Part shown: positions 38,201 through 48,765 of the stretch, piece by piece
Layout: the number at the start of each line of letters is the position of its first letter
How positions within the stretch are numbered: the first letter of the stretch is position 1
From: Chionoecetes opilio
Taxonomy: Eukaryota > Arthropoda > Malacostraca > Decapoda > Majidae
DNA length: 64,000 nucleotides
Reading direction: 5' to 3'
NCBI GenBank assembly: GCA_016584305.1
Contig: JACEEZ010020100.1
Coordinates: forward strand, 1,567,429 to 1,631,428
Notes under the pieces: model-generated
What the model saw: only the letters and a program-made list of their open reading frames with translations
Database searches by the model: none
Told to the model about the DNA's origin: nothing
Made by a program: the position numbers and the translations under genes

Positions 38201-40696
38201 CAGCAGAAATAGTCCCAAGAAACAGAAGAAATAGTCCCAAGAAACAACAGAAATAGTCCCAAGAAACAGCAGAAATAGTCCCAAGAAACTGCAGAAATAG
38301 TCCCAAGAAATAGAAGAAATAGTCCCAAGAAACAGCAGAAATAGTCCCAAGAAACAGCAGAAATAGTCCCAAGAAACTGCAGAAATAGTCCCAAGAAATA
38401 GAAGAAATAGTCCCAAGGAACAGCAGAAATAGTCCCAAGAAACTGCAGAAATAGTCCCAAGAAATAGAAGAAATAGTCCCAAGAAATAGAAGAAATAGTC
38501 CCAAGAAACAGCAGAAATAGTCCCAAGAAACAGCAGAAATAGTCCCAAGAAACTGCAGAAATAGTCCCAAGAAATAGAAGAAATAGTCCCAAGAAATAGA
38601 AGAAATAGTCCCAAGAAACAGCAGAAATAGTCCCAAGAAACAACAGAAATAGTCCCAAGAAACAGCAGAAATAGTCCCAAGAAACTGCAGAAATAGTCCC
38701 AAGAAATAGAAGAAATAGTCCCAAGAAACAGCAGAAATAGTCCCAAGAAACAGCAGAAATAGTCCCAAGAAACTGCAGAAATAGTCCCAAGAAATAGAAG
38801 AAATAGTCCCAAGGAACAGCAGAAATAGTCCCAAGAAACTGCAGAAATAGTCCCAAGAAATAGAAGAAATAGTCCCAAGAAATAGAAGAAATAGTCCCAA
38901 GAAACAGCAGAAATAGTCCCAAGAAACAGCAGAAATAGTCCCAAGAAACTGCAGAAATAGTCCCAAGAAATAGAAGAAATAGTCCCAAGAAATAGAAGAA
39001 ATAGTCCCAAGAAACAGCAGAAATAGTCCCAAGAAACAGCAGAAATAGTCCCAAGAAACTGCAGAAATAGTCCCAAGAAACAGCAGAAATAGTCCCAAGA
39101 AACTGCAGAAATAGTCCCAAGAAACTGCAGAAATAGTCCCAAGAAACAGCAGAAATAGTCCCAAGAAACAGCAGAAATAGTCCCAAGAAACTGCAGAAAT
39201 AGTCCCAAGAAACAGCAGAAATAGTCCCAAGAAACTGCAGAAATAGTCCCAAGAAATAGAAGAAATAGTCCCAAGAAATAGAAGAAATAGTCCCAAGAAA
39301 CAGCAGAAATAGTCCCAAGAAACAGCAGAAATAGTCCCAAGAAATAGAAGAAATAGTCCCAAGAAACAGCAGAAATAGTCCCAAGAAACAACATAAATAG
39401 TCCCAAGAACCAGCAGAAATAGTCCCAAGAAACAGAAGAAATAGTCCCAAGAAACAGCAGAAATAGTCCCAAGAAACAACAGAAATAGTCCCAAGAAACA
39501 GCAGAAATAGTCCCAAGAAACAACAGAATTAGTCCCAAGAAACAGCAGAAATAGTCCCAAGAAACAACAGGAATAGTCCCAAGAAACAGCAGAAATAGTC
39601 CCAAGAAATAGAAGAAATAGTCCCAAGAAACAGCAGAAATAGTCCCAAGAAACAGCAGAAATAGTCCCAAGAAACTGCAGAAATAGTCCCAAGAAATAGA
39701 AGAAATAGTCCCAAGAAATAGAAGAAATAGTCCCAAGAAACAGCAGAAATAGTCCCAAGAAACAGCAGAAATAGTCTCAAGAAACAACAGGAATAGTCCC
39801 AAGAACCAGCAGAAATAGTCCCAAGAAACTGCAGAAATAGTCCCAAGAAACAACAGAAATAGTCCCAAGAACCAGCAGAAACAGTCCCAAGAAACAACAG
39901 AAATAGTCCCAAGGACCAGCAGAAATAGTCCCAAGAAACTGGAGAAATAGTCCCAAGAAACAGCAGAAATAGTCCCAAGAAACAGCAGAAATAGTCCCAA
40001 GAAACAACAGAAATAGTCCCAAGAACCAGCAGAAATAGTCCCAAGAAACAGCAGAAATATTCCCAAGAAATAGCAGAAATAGTCCCAAGAAACTGCAGAA
40101 ATAGTCCCAAGAAACAACATAAATAGTCCCAAGAAACTGCAGAAATAGTCCCAAGAAACAACAGAAATAGTCCCAAGAACCAGCAGAAATAGTCCCAAGA
40201 AACAGAAGAAATAGTCCCAAGAAACAACAGAAATAGTCCCAAGAAACAGCAGAAATAGTCCCAAGAAACAGCAGAAATAGTCTCAAGAAACAACAGGAAT
40301 AGTCCCAAGAACCAGCAGAAATAGTCCCAAGAAACAACAGGAATAGTCCCAAGAAACAGCAGAAATAGTCCCAAGAACCAGCAGAAATAGTCCCAAGAAA
40401 CAACATAAATAGTCCCAAGAACCAGCAGAAATAGTCCCAAGAAACAACAGAAATAGTCCCAAGAAACAGCAGAAATAGTCCCAGGAACCAGCAGAAATAG
40501 TCCCAAGAAATAGAAGAAATAGTCCCAAGAAACAGCAGAAATAGTCCCAAGAAACAGCAGAAATAGTCCCAAGAAACAGCAGAAATAGTCCCAAGAAACA
40601 GCAGAAATAGTCCCAAGAAACAGCAGAAATAGTCCCAAGAACCAGCAGAAATAGTCCCAAGAAATAGAAGAAATAGTCCCAAGAAACAACATAAAT
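35280..40696 (-). repeat. 22-bp megasatellite, about 246 copies (5.4 kb)
   Basis: The minus-strand unit reads ATTTCTGCTGTTTCTTGGGA plus CT; on the plus strand it is AGTCCCAAGAAACAGCAGAA plus AT. Units are nearly all exactly 22 bp, with five 1-bp deletions clustered at 37115-37285. Variation concentrates at four or five positions (AACAGC, AACTGC, AACAAC, ACCAGC, AATAGC, AATAGA). The minus strand has no stop codon in any frame, so frames of up to 1216 codons occur, translating as a repeating FLLFLGTISAVSWDY/FCCFLGL peptide. Overlapping frames are open at the same time, so open frames alone are not evidence of a gene. Confidence 0.97.
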
Positions 40697-40753
40697 GGGA
40701 AGAGCAGTGTGAGTGCGTCATGATTCAAGTCACGACAACAACACTGACACAAA

Positions 40754-41247
40754 TTAACCCTTGAGGCCCAGAACGTAATTTTCATTGTAATTTGGGTGCA
40801 CTCTTAGAAAAAAAGGGTAGGAAAAGGGTAGAAAAAGGGTGTTTATAGTGATGAAATACTGCTACCCTTACAAATATACCCTTTTGCAACCCTAAATATA
40901 CCCTTTTAAACCCCAAATGTACCCTTTCTCAACCCTCTCGTCTAAAAAGGGTAGATAAAGGGTAGATGAAGGGTATAATCAGCAGCATCTACCCTCCAGC
41001 CTGGACATAGGGTATAAAAAGGGTAGTGATGGTGCGATGTAACAATTCTACCCTTAATATACCCCCCATTTCTGAGAGTGTGCCATTAGACGATTTTAAT
41101 GAATATAAGCAATATTTTATAGATATGACCTGATTAGTATCCTTGTCGACTAACTTATTTGGTATATTCAGTTACTTTTTGTAATTTAATGGCTAACAAC
41201 AGACGATTTTATATAGCAAAGGAAAGATCTGGGCGTGAAGTAGTTAA
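40754..41247 (+). mobile_element. TTAA-bounded MITE (piggyBac-like), copy D, split by another MITE
   Basis: Starts TTAACCCTTGAGGCCCAGAA and ends GATCTGGGCGTGAAGTAGTT plus AA. Its interior is interrupted at 40799-41080 by AAGGGTA MITE copy 3, exactly at the TTTGG-CTACC site that is intact in copies A and C. It lies about 60 bases right of the megasatellite. Confidence 0.88.
40799..41080 (+). mobile_element. AAGGGTA-rich MITE, copy 3 (nested in MITE D)
   Basis: 282 bp, nearly identical to copy 2. Flanked on both sides by TG. Comparison with intact host copies (GGCTGCC or GGCTACC) shows one dinucleotide at the site, so a 2-bp target duplication is directly visible. Confidence 0.93.
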
Positions 41248-41569
41248 AACCAATACCTTGTTTACTTTCGGGTACATATTATATTTCTTAACAAACCTGA
41301 TGACTGAACTCAGTGGAGGTTTCAGGGGAAGGACGACAATGCTATGACTGAATTACCTGATTTTTCTCGTTTTTGTTTGGAATCTAATACACCAGGATGG
41401 GAGTGATGAATCTCTCTTCATATTTTCATTATAAATATTTACCTACTTTGGTTGGGGAGCCTTGCCGTGAAATATCAGGTAGGATCTACGCCACACCATG
41501 AAAGATTGTACACAGGTCAGGTATAAGATAACAAAAACTTTAAAAAAAGGAAAGTGTCGAGCGTGAAGG
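41248..41569. other. unassigned spacer
   Basis: Nothing recognised. Confidence 0.4.
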
Positions 41570-41625
41570 ATTACATAGGAATACATAGGAAGAACAGATA
41601 CCAAGGAGACCTATTGAGCAGGAAA
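41570..41625 (-). mobile_element. dispersed repeat, LINE 3'-tail-like, second copy
   Basis: ACATAGGAATACATAGGAAG, AACAGATACCAAGGAGACC and TATTGAGC form the reverse complement of the segment at about 14735-14775. Confidence 0.5.
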
Positions 41626-41788
41626 GGCTGGGTGTTGATGACATGTATATATAATAACGGTTATCTGTCTCCAGTTATCAGTGATATTACCCTCAAGAAC
41701 AAGGCATATCGATGTGTATATGTAGGTTATCGACACAGCCTTGTCTGTAAACGGATCAAATAGATGCTGCGAGGGAAAGTGTATATTT

Positions 41789-41861
41789 ATGTGTGTGTGT
41801 GTGTGTGTGTGTGTGTCTGTGTGTGTCTGTCACATAGACACGCACACACACACACACACAC
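41789..41861. repeat. (GT)n-(AC)n inverted pair
   Basis: About 22 GT/CT units, a 10-15 base centre (GTCACATAGACACG), then about 10 AC units. The two tracts are complementary and could form a hairpin. Confidence 0.93.
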
Positions 41862-42282
41862 ACTTCTACCAATTCATATATGCAGCTATCTTTCAAGTGA
41901 CAGTCAAATTTCTCAACATGGAAACTTAAAGAAAGAGTTGAGACGGTGTGTGACTGAATGTAAGAAAATAAGTTGGCTTGGTCACTTCGATCTGATAGTC
42001 CTCGCTGCTGCCTCTCCCTCGGATTATCGTGTGCGATGGATGGTTCGAGCAGTGAATTTTAACATCGCGTATCACGAACACGAGACTCTCCTACAATCAG
42101 CGTTCAAGTCAGAAGAACAGGAATTATACTTATCACTCGTTATTACCATGTTATCTTCAGGGTTACCACAGAGGTGCTTCTTATGCAGAGGAATATTAGC
42201 TAAGATAATGCAAATGTCCTTTTTTACTGTATTTTATTAGCTTCGTCAGGTGAGTCATTGTCACGGTTCTGGTTCTGTGGTG
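41862..42282. other. unassigned spacer
   Basis: Part of a 158-codon plus frame starting in the GT tract. No domain recognised. Confidence 0.4.
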
Positions 42283-42556
42283 CACTCTTAGAAAAAAAGG
42301 GTAGGAAAAGGGTAGAAAAAAGGTATTTGTAGTGATGAAATACTGCTACCCTTTTTCTACCCTTACAAATATACCCTTTCGGATCGACGCAAATATACCC
42401 TTTTCCAACCCTCTCGTCTAAAAAGGGTAGATAAAGGGTAGATGAAGGGTATAATCGGCAGCATCTACCCTACAGCCTGGACATAGGGTTTAAAAAGGGT
42501 AGTGATGGTGCGATGTAGCAATTTTACCCTTAATATACCCCTTATTTCTGAGAGTG
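42283..42556 (+). mobile_element. AAGGGTA-rich MITE, copy 4
   Basis: 274 bp, same orientation as copies 2 and 3, flanked by TG on both sides. Has a small internal rearrangement (extra CTACCCTTTTTCTACCCTT, loss of one of the TACCC units). Confidence 0.92.
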
Positions 42557-43023
42557 TGGTGAAGTGGAGGTGATGAGAAAATATGGTCATGTGTGGTAAT
42601 ATATAATGTGTTCTTTAGTGAAATTTATGTCATTAGTGCAACTCCCGTTTAGCTCTGTTTACTTAGATGTCGAGGCGCTGAACATTTTGCAGTGTTTGTG
42701 TACCTGATCTTTACACTTTTTAAACTGTTATGCCTGTTGTTCTAGGCGTGGCATCGCGATTTTTCTTCTGTTTTATTTTCTATGGAGTAAAATCGCGACT
42801 GAATATTCAGTGCTGCAGTATTTTAGCATGCACCTGTAACAGATAGACAGACACAATTTGTATGCAAGCGCTTTACTGATAAAGGGAAATAAGGACGCAG
42901 CACAGGAAAAGTTTTTGTGCACATTTAGCATCAAGTACACTCCCTGTGAACAACCTAAGGAACTCATTATCTTTTCATAGTCAGTGACACTCAGATCGTC
43001 TATACGTAGCCATTATAGTAGTA
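42557..43023. other. unassigned spacer
   Basis: Nothing recognised. Confidence 0.4.
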
Positions 43024-43152
43024 TTTACAGGCTTAGATATGATACAATAGTCATAGCGTCATGCTTGAAGCCTGTCAGAGAACACACTTTACAGGCTTAG
43101 ATATGATTCAATAATCATAGCGTCATGCTTGAAGCCTGTCAGAGAACACAAC
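43024..43152 (+). repeat. 64-bp tandem duplication
   Basis: TTTACAGGCTTAGATATGAT through TTGAAGCCTGTCAGAGAACA occurs twice with a 64-bp period and two base differences. This indicates a recent duplication. Each unit carries ACAGGCTT and AAGCCTGT as inverted repeats. Confidence 0.95.
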
Positions 43153-43169
43153 AGCTCCGTCAGCGGTCG

Positions 43170-43345
43170 ATGCACATAATAACATAAGAACATACGAAAA
43201 TATGAAAGCTACAAGAGGCCGCGAGACCTACACGTGGTAGTTTCTGTTACTCAACACTACCTACATCCACCTTTCATCCCATCCATGAATTTATCTAGCC
43301 TCCTTTTAAAGCTCCCTATTGACTCCGCACATACAAAAGTTCACA
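43170..43345 (-). mobile_element. CR1-like LINE 3' fragment, copy 5
   Basis: Matches the copy at 29203 from the octamer tail (ATAACATAAGAACATACG) through CACTACCTACATCCACC and TAGCCTCCTTTTAAAGCTCC to the Ser-Phe-Lys-Arg-Arg-Leu coding remnant (minus strand). Breaks off at about 43335. Confidence 0.8.
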
Positions 43346-44035
43346 TACAAAAGTTCAGCGAAGCTCTGCGACTACTTCTTGCCTCCGTGTCTGGCTACTA
43401 CCTTGACAAGTCGCCTGGAGGATATCCGGGGCAATAACATCACGAACCCTTCTGAAATATGGCTTGTGGGTTGACTCTCACCTAACCTCAATTGCATTTT
43501 TATGAATAAATACATAATATGAGTACTGGTGTGGCTAAGAAGCATTTTGTAGCATGCGTTGGTGCAATGATGGGTAATCCGCGTGTGATGTAATGAGGGT
43601 AATATTTTGCGTTATGGTACTTGTCTGTTTTGGGAAGACTATCTCCTAATTCAGTAAGTATGCGAAAGAATGCTACGGAATGATCTATTGCGACCAATTC
43701 GTGATGCGACTGTGGAGCTCACCAATGAAGAAAAAAGTTCGGTATACCAGTGCATCTATTCATTCATTTAATTCTACTATTCGAAGATGTATTATGTATA
43801 TTCATGTTCTCTTCCCGTATACCATTTGTCTTGTAAATGATGCGATGACACCAGAGTCCTCATTCGCCTGCATTACATAACAAACGTCGTCTCTCAAACT
43901 TTTTTGGTGTCTTTCTTATACTTTCATGGTAAACAAAAAACATAACTGACTAATAATCACGTATGTAACATTCCATCTTTTTTACCCGCCTTCAGCATAG
44001 CATCCCTTGGCCTCGGCTTACTCCATCTTCACTCT
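43346..44035. other. unassigned spacer
   Basis: No frame with recognisable features. Confidence 0.4.
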
Positions 44036-44432
44036 GTTCCTCCTACTCCTCCTCCTCCTATTCCGCCTCCTCCTCCTCCTCCTCCTCCTCCTCCTCCTAT
44101 TCCTCCTTCTCCTCCTCCTCCTCCTCCTCCTTCTCCTCCTCCTCCTCCTTCTCCTCCTCCTCCTCCTCCTCCTCCTCCCCTCCTCCTCCTCCTCCTCCTC
44201 CTCCTCCCTATACTCTTTCTCCTCCTCCTCCTCCTCCTCCTCCTCCTCCTCCTCCTCCTCCTCCTCCTCCTCCTCCTATTTCTACTCCTCCTCCTACTCA
44301 TGTACTCCTACTCCTCCTCCTCCTCCTCCTCCTCCTCCTCCTCCTCCTCCTCCTCCCCTCCTCCTCCTCCTCCTCCTCCTCCTCCTCCTCCTCCCCTCCT
44401 CCTCCTCCTCCTCCTCCTCCTCCTCCTCCTCC
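44036..44432. repeat. (TCC)n microsatellite, about 400 bp
   Basis: TCC/CCT trinucleotides with scattered CTT, TAT and CCCC breaks. It is a long homopurine-homopyrimidine tract and could adopt triplex (H-DNA) forms. Leu, Ser, Pro, Arg and Gly runs in the frames are artefacts. Confidence 0.98.
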
Positions 44433-45193
44433 CTGTTTCAAATGGTTGATGCAAACTTTTGAAGAACCGCCCGGAAGATCCCTGTGACACTGACGTATGG
44501 AACATCAAGAAGCTGGCGGCGTCTTCACAGGGTATGGGCGTAGCAGGGGCGTGACAGGGCATGACAGGGGCAAAGGCAGATGGGGTGATGAGGGAGATGC
44601 ATTAAGTATATTGATGACCTTATGTGATGATGGGGACGGAAATGGTGCAGACAGTAAGTCATTTGCAAGGCACTGACTCGAGGCTGAAGATACAGGGAAC
44701 TAATTTTCTTCCTCAGACTAATTTTCCTTCCTCATTATGGTCGAAAAAAGTAAACAAGTTAGCACAATGATGAGGAAGTATGTTTGTTATATGTGTGCCT
44801 TCTTTCCCTTTTATATTTGCTTACAAGATTATTGGCTGTGAATCTCCCGGACTATGTTGTGTTCATGGTTGTGAGTTTTAGGAGAGGGCAGAATGAATAA
44901 TGGTTATGCTCAAGATCATGTTTTTCCCGCCATCACTTTATGTAATACCTGCATCGTGTTGAAGAGAAAAAAGTTTGAAGAATTCTTGACTATTCTTCTC
45001 CGCCTGGGAACTGAGATAGAAGGCAAAAAGCGAGTGTCTGTAATAACATGTGCAGCATTCGTTCCCCGCGAGGGAGTGTCCTGAGAATGTGACATCAATA
45101 ACACTGTCGCTGTCCCGGCCGGCGTGAAGGTATAGTGTGATTCATCTTTTGAAGCACAGGACGCGGGTATTACTATCACGGATGTTACCTGCA
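44433..45193. other. unassigned spacer
   Basis: No gene recognised. A 92-codon minus frame (44916-45194) has no domain. Confidence 0.4.
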
Positions 45194-45485
45194 CACTCAG
45201 AAATGGGGGGTATATTAAGGGTAGAATTGTTACATCACACCATCAGTACCCTTTTTATACCCTATGTCCAGGCTGGAAGGTAGATGCTGCTGAGTATACC
45301 CTTCATCTACCCTTTATCTACCCTTTTTAGACGAGAGGGATGAGAAAGGGTATATTTGGGGTTCGAAAAGGGTATATTTAGGGTTGCAAAAGGGTATATT
45401 TGTAAGGGTAGAAAAAGGGTAGCAGTATTTCATCACTACAAACACCCTTTTTCTACCCTTATCCTACCCTTCTTTTCTAAGAGTG
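45194..45485 (-). mobile_element. AAGGGTA-rich MITE, copy 5
   Basis: 292 bp with ends CACTCAGAAATGG ... CTTTTCTAAGAGTG, opposite in orientation to copies 2-4. Flanked by CA on the left and TG on the right. Same internal AAGGGTA lattice and the AGATGCTGCTGAGTATACCC segment. Confidence 0.92.
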
Positions 45486-45810
45486 TGGACCAGCAGTGTG
45501 AACTTTATGTTGGTTATGTAATTACCTCTAATCATGAAACTGACCTCAGTGACTTAGATCGGGGGGTTTGAACGAGCTAGATGTTCTTGTGCTTCGTGTG
45601 ATCATTCGAGTCTACATGAATGATCTTGATTAGTGACGGAACAAAATGTTCCATAGACTCTTGCAATACGCCATACACTTTTTGGACTTCCTTGATATTT
45701 ATGATTTTGTTTTGAATTGCTGGTCTGTCATAGTTATAATTTTCACCCTTGATCCATTTATCAATACTTTTTATGAGATGGAGAGCGGTACCAGCAGCCT
45801 GTGTCACGGG
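45486..45810. other. unassigned spacer
   Basis: Nothing recognised. Confidence 0.4.
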
Positions 45811-45812
45811 TG

Positions 45813-45908
<96 letters not shown>

Positions 45909-45950
45909 GGCGGGCGGGCGTGCGTGCGTGCGTGCGTGCGTGCGTGCATG
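45811..45950. repeat. (TGCG)n microsatellite
   Basis: About 33 tetramers with a GCGGGCGGGCGGGCG interruption near 45904-45920. Z-DNA-prone alternating sequence. Confidence 0.97.
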
Positions 45951-45959
45951 CGGTGTCTG

Positions 45960-46721
45960 ACCTAACCCACTGGTTCATCGTTTTGAGTAGCCGTGTTGCC
46001 TCGGATGGGTGCCGGGAGGCCCAGGCATCCTTTATCCTGGCGGCCCAAGCTTAACGCCCTCCAGAGTGTGCCGCATCGGGGGTCCTGTGTCGCCGTGACG
46101 GTGGTGAAGGTGCTGGAGGGACGCGCCCCCACCGGCACGCCGACACTGCACATGCAAAATGGAGCGTTCTTTAAATGTAATTGTGTTTGATCGCTGGAAT
46201 GGGAGTAGCACGCGGCCCACAACCAGGGATCTCCGCCCCCTTCAGCATTGAGAAGGGGGCTGAGGCGACCAGTGGTTACTGGCACGGTGGCGCGGCGCCT
46301 CATTGGCGCACGGCGTGGCGAGGGAGGAGCCTTGCGTGTGAGAGTCAATGAGGCTCCGTTGGCTAGGGCGGAGCACGGCGCGGGCCCGCCCCGCTCATGG
46401 CTGCTGCAGCCCGAGGCCCGCGCGATCCCCAGTGCACACACGAACCCGGTGCAAACGTCATGTGACACGGGTAGTCGGCTTGCCGTGCGGCTTCACGTGA
46501 TTCTTCTGCCAGGGAATAACTGTTGGCCCCCGTGCCCAGTGTGTGTCAGTGCCCGCCGAGGGTTAGTGTGTGTGTGTGTGTGTGGTTCTGACCCGTCGAT
46601 GCCCGGCGCGTCGGCCAGAGTGTAGTGGCGCCCGTGACGCTAGGAAAGTGCTCCTCACACCGGCAAGTTGGCGGCCAACCCGCGCGGTGCCCCAGGAGGA
46701 GGGGTGCAGGGGTGGGGGACC
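45960..46721 (+). promoter_or_regulatory. CpG-rich GC island, possible 5' UTR/promoter
   Basis: About 760 bases that are clearly richer in G+C and CpG than the surroundings (GGCGCGGCGCC-type stretches near 46290-46310 and 46376-46420). It ends at the start codon of the candidate exon. No TATA box is visible. The only simple repeat is a short (GT)n at 46565-46583. A 5' regulatory or leader role is an inference from composition and position. Confidence 0.35.
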
Positions 46722-46855
46722 ATGGATCCCTTCTGGCCGCTCAGCATGATGCAGGGGGGAGAGGCGGCCCCGGGGTATCCCACGCACCACCTGCCTCACC
46801 ACCCAGCCATGCCCGTGGACCTACACGTCACGCAGCCCCACTACCAGTACTACAG
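46722..46855 (+). CDS. candidate first coding exon of an unidentified gene
   Basis: The ATG at 46722 lies in a strong initiation context (GGGGACCATGG). Forty-four codons follow: MDPFWPLSMMQGG, a His/Pro-rich THHLPHHPAMP, then VDLHVTQPHYQYY. The exon stops at a donor-like ACAG|GTACTG (GT at 46856-46857), leaving two bases (AG) for the next exon. The frame lacks simple repeats and sits at the end of a CpG-rich island. His/Pro/Gln-rich short first exons are common in transcription factors, but I recognise no family and name none. No downstream exon could be identified in the following 17 kb. Confidence 0.4.
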
Positions 46856-46989
46856 GTACTGTACATGTACCCGTCACTCATGCCTTCATGCCTTCACCCG
46901 TGTCCGACATGCGCTCGTGGCTGTCTGTACAAACAGGATTGAACCTGTGCAATAACTCTTAGCGCTACAGGCTGTGAAATGTAGACAAG

Positions 46990-47400
46990 CAAATATTATG
47001 ACGCTAACTTTATATATATATATATCTATCATTCACTAAGAATGATGACAGTATTGTTATTGAAATCAAAAGAATCATCATAATGAAAATGATAATAGTA
47101 ATGATAATGATACCGATAATACTGATGATGATGGTAATAATGATGATAACAACAATATACTTTTTTTCCCTAACACCTGATTACATCTTCGGGGTAATAA
47201 TGATAATAATGATAAAGATAATGATAATAAGTATGATTATATTATTTTTATTCTTATTATTATTATTATAATTATTTACACTATTATCATCATCATCATC
47301 ATCGTTATTATTGTTATCATTAGTAATATTAAAATTATCATTATTCCTGATATTACAATAATTGTTATTGTCATTGTTTTTATCAATTTATTGTCTATCA
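46990..47400. repeat. ATT/GATAAT low-complexity block
   Basis: Imperfect ATGATAATA and ATTATTATC repeats and a short (TA)n at 47012-47024. Several short Met/Ile frames are artefacts. Confidence 0.85.
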
Positions 47401-47533
47401 CTATATAAATAGTGCATAGCAATAAACAAGGCTTTACGGTGACACTGCCTGCATTGCGTTATAATGTTTTGCAAGACTTCCGTGAATGTGTTTTCGGTCA
47501 GTCTAACAGTGTGGGGGCGGCAGTGCAGCGCCT

Positions 47534-47535
<2 letters not shown>

Positions 47536-47566
<31 letters not shown>
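47536..47566. repeat. (CTG)10 trinucleotide repeat
   Basis: Ten CTG units in a GC-rich patch (47500-47600). The minus frame would give poly-Ser (AGC), another frame poly-Gln. I cannot tell whether the patch is exonic. Confidence 0.95.
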
Positions 47567-47567
<1 letters not shown>

Positions 47568-47819
47568 TCGGCCACCACCTCGCGCCGCTAATGTCCCACA
47601 ATCAGCCTGCAGGGCGTGACACATACCACACAATCCTGTGCTGCCTTGGTGCTTCGGGTGTTTTTCCGGCAACTCTGGTCGTAATTATCAGCAGGTGGCG
47701 GCTCGAGGCAGCGATCGCACGGAGGGAGAGGAAAATTGTATATTATAAGGATGTTTTACACCCCAAGTGAGCCATTTTAGATAGCATGAAACAAAAACAT
47801 AGAAAAAAACTTGCTTGAA

Positions 47820-47939
47820 CTGTGTGTGTGTGTGTGTCTGTGTCTGTGTCTGTGTCTGTGTCTGTGTGTGTGTGTGTGTGTGTGCGTGTGTGTGTATTTG
47901 TGTGAGTGTGTGTATGTGTGTGTGTGTGTGTGTGTATTT

Positions 47940-48008
<69 letters not shown>
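47820..48008. repeat. (GT)n compound microsatellite
   Basis: GT with (GTGTCT)n, GTATTT and GTGAGT variants, ending GCGCGCGTGTG. Confidence 0.96.
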
Positions 48009-48164
48009 ATCGGAAACCACATGCTTAGATCAGACAGACAACGTAAGGAGTAAAATTGGCGTCAGCAAGTCAATGTTGCTGGGCGCGCATTGCATTTGCT
48101 TGCTTGCTCTGTATGTGGGAGCAACTATAGATTCTCAAACGTGTGTGCATGTACTATATACCTA

Positions 48165-48244
48165 TCTATGTGTGTGTGTATCTGTGTATTTGTATGTGTG
48201 TGTGTGTGTGTTTCTGTGTATGTGTGTGTGTGTGTGTTAGTATC

Positions 48245-48282
<38 letters not shown>

Positions 48283-48318
48283 TGTGTGTGTGTTAGTATC
48301 TGTGTTTGTGTTGTGAGT

Positions 48319-48355
<37 letters not shown>

Positions 48356-48392
48356 GTGTATGTGTGGTGTGTGTGTGTGTGTGTGTGTGTGT
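48165..48392. repeat. (GT)n compound microsatellite
   Basis: GT repeats with a duplicated segment GTGTTAGTATCTGTGTTTGTG (at about 48233 and 48290), so part of the tract was copied in tandem with a period near 57 bp. Confidence 0.95.
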
Positions 48393-48439
48393 CGGCAACA
48401 CTTTTACCGGTGTATGTAGGTACGTACCTGACTTGAATA

Positions 48440-48620
48440 CTGACCTCCCTCGGTGTCTGTGTTGAGGTTTCACTCTCATTACAAACTGGATCGCCTAATT
48501 GTGGCTGATTTCCGCCCCCTGCGGCTGCCGAGGAGGCGCCGCGGGGCGGGTGTGGCGGGACGGTGCTGGCAGGGCGACGCACTGCCTGGGCGTGGGAGCT
48601 CAGGAACCGTGGCGCTGACA
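48440..48620. other. GC-rich patch
   Basis: GGCTGCCGAGGAGGCGCCGC with neighbouring GGGCGGGTGTGG is out of keeping with the AT-rich surroundings. A minus-strand frame crosses it without a recognisable motif. Possibly exonic or a CpG island remnant, unproven. Confidence 0.3.
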
Positions 48621-48765
48621 GGGCATGTGCCTCTTTGCCTATACCTGCTGCAGAAATGCTATCCTTTCTCTTCAACTCTTTCCTATAGTCATTATTATTA
48701 TTATCATTTATATTATTATTATTATTAGTAGTATAGTAGTAGTAGTATTGATTATTATTATTTTT

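Noticed and set aside
35280..40696. CRISPR-like array
   Set aside because: Units are contiguous 22-mers without spacers, and the host is eukaryotic.
35194..40785. Minus-strand open frames of 125 to 1216 codons as giant repeat-protein genes
   Set aside because: All three frames are open at once because the 22-bp unit has no minus-strand stop in any phase. Frames overlap each other, ATG starts occur only in rare variant units, and no unique N- or C-terminal domain is attached except a short junction.
48166..48675. 169-codon minus-strand protein over the GC-rich patch
   Set aside because: Half the frame is GT-repeat translation. The GC-rich part has no motif, so only a composition note is kept.
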